A stretch of 64,000 nt of DNA, from contig JAFXCD010000005.1 in the NCBI GenBank assembly GCA_017521605.1, positions 58,876 through 122,875 on the forward strand, read 5' to 3'. Shown one piece after another: positions 63,405-64,000 of this stretch. Below the pieces are notes generated by a model. It searched no databases, was not told where the DNA came from, and saw nothing but the letters and a program-made list of their open reading frames with translations. Origin of the DNA: Lachnospiraceae bacterium. Its GTDB lineage: Bacteria > Bacillota > Clostridia > Lachnospirales > Lachnospiraceae. A program made the translations under genes and the position numbers. Each line of letters starts with the position of its first letter. The first letter of the stretch is position 1.

Positions 63405-64000
63405 ATGAAAAAAGAAAAATTGAAGGGAGAAACAATTATTACAACATGGAAATGTACAGTATGCGGATACGTTCACGAAGGAGAAAAGTCACCGGAGCAG
63501 TGCCCATTATGTAAGCAGCCTGCTGAGAAATTTGAGAAAGTAGCAGAGGTTAAAAAGAGCCCATACGCAGGAACAAAAACAGAAAAGAACTTATGGGAAG
63601 CATTTGCCGGTGAGTCACAGGCAAGAAATAAGTACACTTACTTTGCATCTGTAGCAAAGAAAGCGGGATATGAACAAATTGCGGCATTGTTCTTACAGAC
63701 AGCAGAGAATGAGAAAGAACACGCAAAGCTTTGGTTTAAAGCCTTGGGAGAACTTGGTGATACAGCAGAAAACCTTCTTCATGCAGCAGAAGGCGAAAAT
63801 GCAGAATGGACCGATATGTATGAGAGAATGGCAAAGGATGCAGAGGAAGAAGGCTTTACAGAACTTGCAGCACAGTTTAGAAGTGTAGCTGCCATCGAGC
63901 AGTTGCATGAGGAAAGAGATCGTGCATTGCTTAAAAATGTTGAAGCTATGGAAGTATTTAAAAAGAGTGGCGTAACTATGTGGGAATGTCGTAACTGCTG
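63405..64000 (+). CDS. Rubrerythrin with N-terminal rubredoxin-like domain, cut by the window end
   Basis: A partial gene open to the right edge. After a short Lys-rich start there is a rubredoxin-type site ([12 protein letters not shown], then CPLC), followed by the ferritin-like diiron domain ([20 protein letters not shown], then [11 protein letters not shown] and [11 protein letters not shown] with the Glu/His ligands). The last visible residues WECRNC begin a second rubredoxin site. The enzyme reduces H2O2 in anaerobes. The only ATG in frame (63405) lacks a ribosome site, while AAGGGAG lies at 63423-63429 in front of ATT-ATT, so the true start may be a rare ATT codon. Confidence 0.88.
   Translation, partial: MKKEKLKGETIITTWKCTVCGYVHEGEKSPEQCPLCKQPAEKFEKVAEVKKSPYAGTKTEKNLWEAFAGESQARNKYTYFASVAKKAGYEQIAALFLQTAENEKEHAKLWFKALGELGDTAENLLHAAEGENAEWTDMYERMAKDAEEEGFTELAAQFRSVAAIEQLHEERDRALLKNVEAMEVFKKSGVTMWECRNC

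Overview
The window looks like a chromosomal piece of a low-GC Gram-positive anaerobe, most likely a gut or rumen Lachnospiraceae (Clostridia). The reasons are the Gram-positive style Tad locus (no secretin or outer-membrane partners), a GH11-CBM36-CE4 xylanase, BlaI/M56 regulation, rubrerythrin and CoA-disulfide reductase for oxygen defence, strong AAGGAGG-type ribosome sites, and Lachnospiraceae-type families such as Flp1-like pilin, DUF5702 and DUF6382. No tRNA, rRNA, CRISPR array, transposase or phage gene was seen.

Layout. 1-3021: end of a probable aminoglycoside-adenylyltransferase-like gene, two unknown lipoproteins, and an old-yellow-enzyme reductase. 3237-21813: a tightly packed block in one direction that encodes a Tad (type IVc) pilus or secretion machine (CpaE-like, CpaF/TadA, TadB, TadC, Flp1-like pilin, two TadE-like pseudopilins, a DUF5702 protein, a prepilin peptidase). 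It runs straight into a WG-repeat membrane protein, an FHA protein, a PP2C phosphatase, two transmembrane Ser/Thr kinases with different ectodomains, and two tiny paralogous membrane proteins. 21810-35558: surface proteins. These are an LRR gene remnant, a large LysM protein, and a tandem array of six single-pass proteins that share an N-terminal TM+TPR module but carry different ectodomains (WG-like, leucine-rich repeats in four, a duplicated unknown domain in one). 35600-36073: a stand-alone cysteine-rich prepilin-peptidase N-terminal domain on the minus strand.

36237-55107 is more ordinary: BlaI/M56 pair, flavodoxin-like reductase, a frameshifted XRE regulator, SseB-like protein, SGNH hydrolase, MATE pump, TcdA, TPR lipoprotein, PyrF, GNAT, GH36, and the modular xylanase. 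55108-55575 holds a terminator, a perfect 21-bp inverted repeat and a 20-bp tandem repeat. 55576-59132 is a heterodimeric ABC exporter. 59172-59611 holds a candidate small RNA. 59612-64000 is a redox-stress group (Bcp, YaaA, DUF134/NifX-like protein, CoA-disulfide reductase with rhodanese, rubrerythrin cut by the window end).

How the parts may work together (inference): the kinases, phosphatase and FHA protein form a threonine-phosphorylation switch like PpkA-PppA-Fha of type VI secretion, here placed beside a Tad machine. One kinase carries five threonines spaced 7-9 residues apart with Asp or Glu at +3, which is the class of site FHA domains prefer. The ectodomains of the kinases and of the tandem TPR/LRR family would be the outside sensors or partners. 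This combined locus is the best candidate for an undescribed system in the window.
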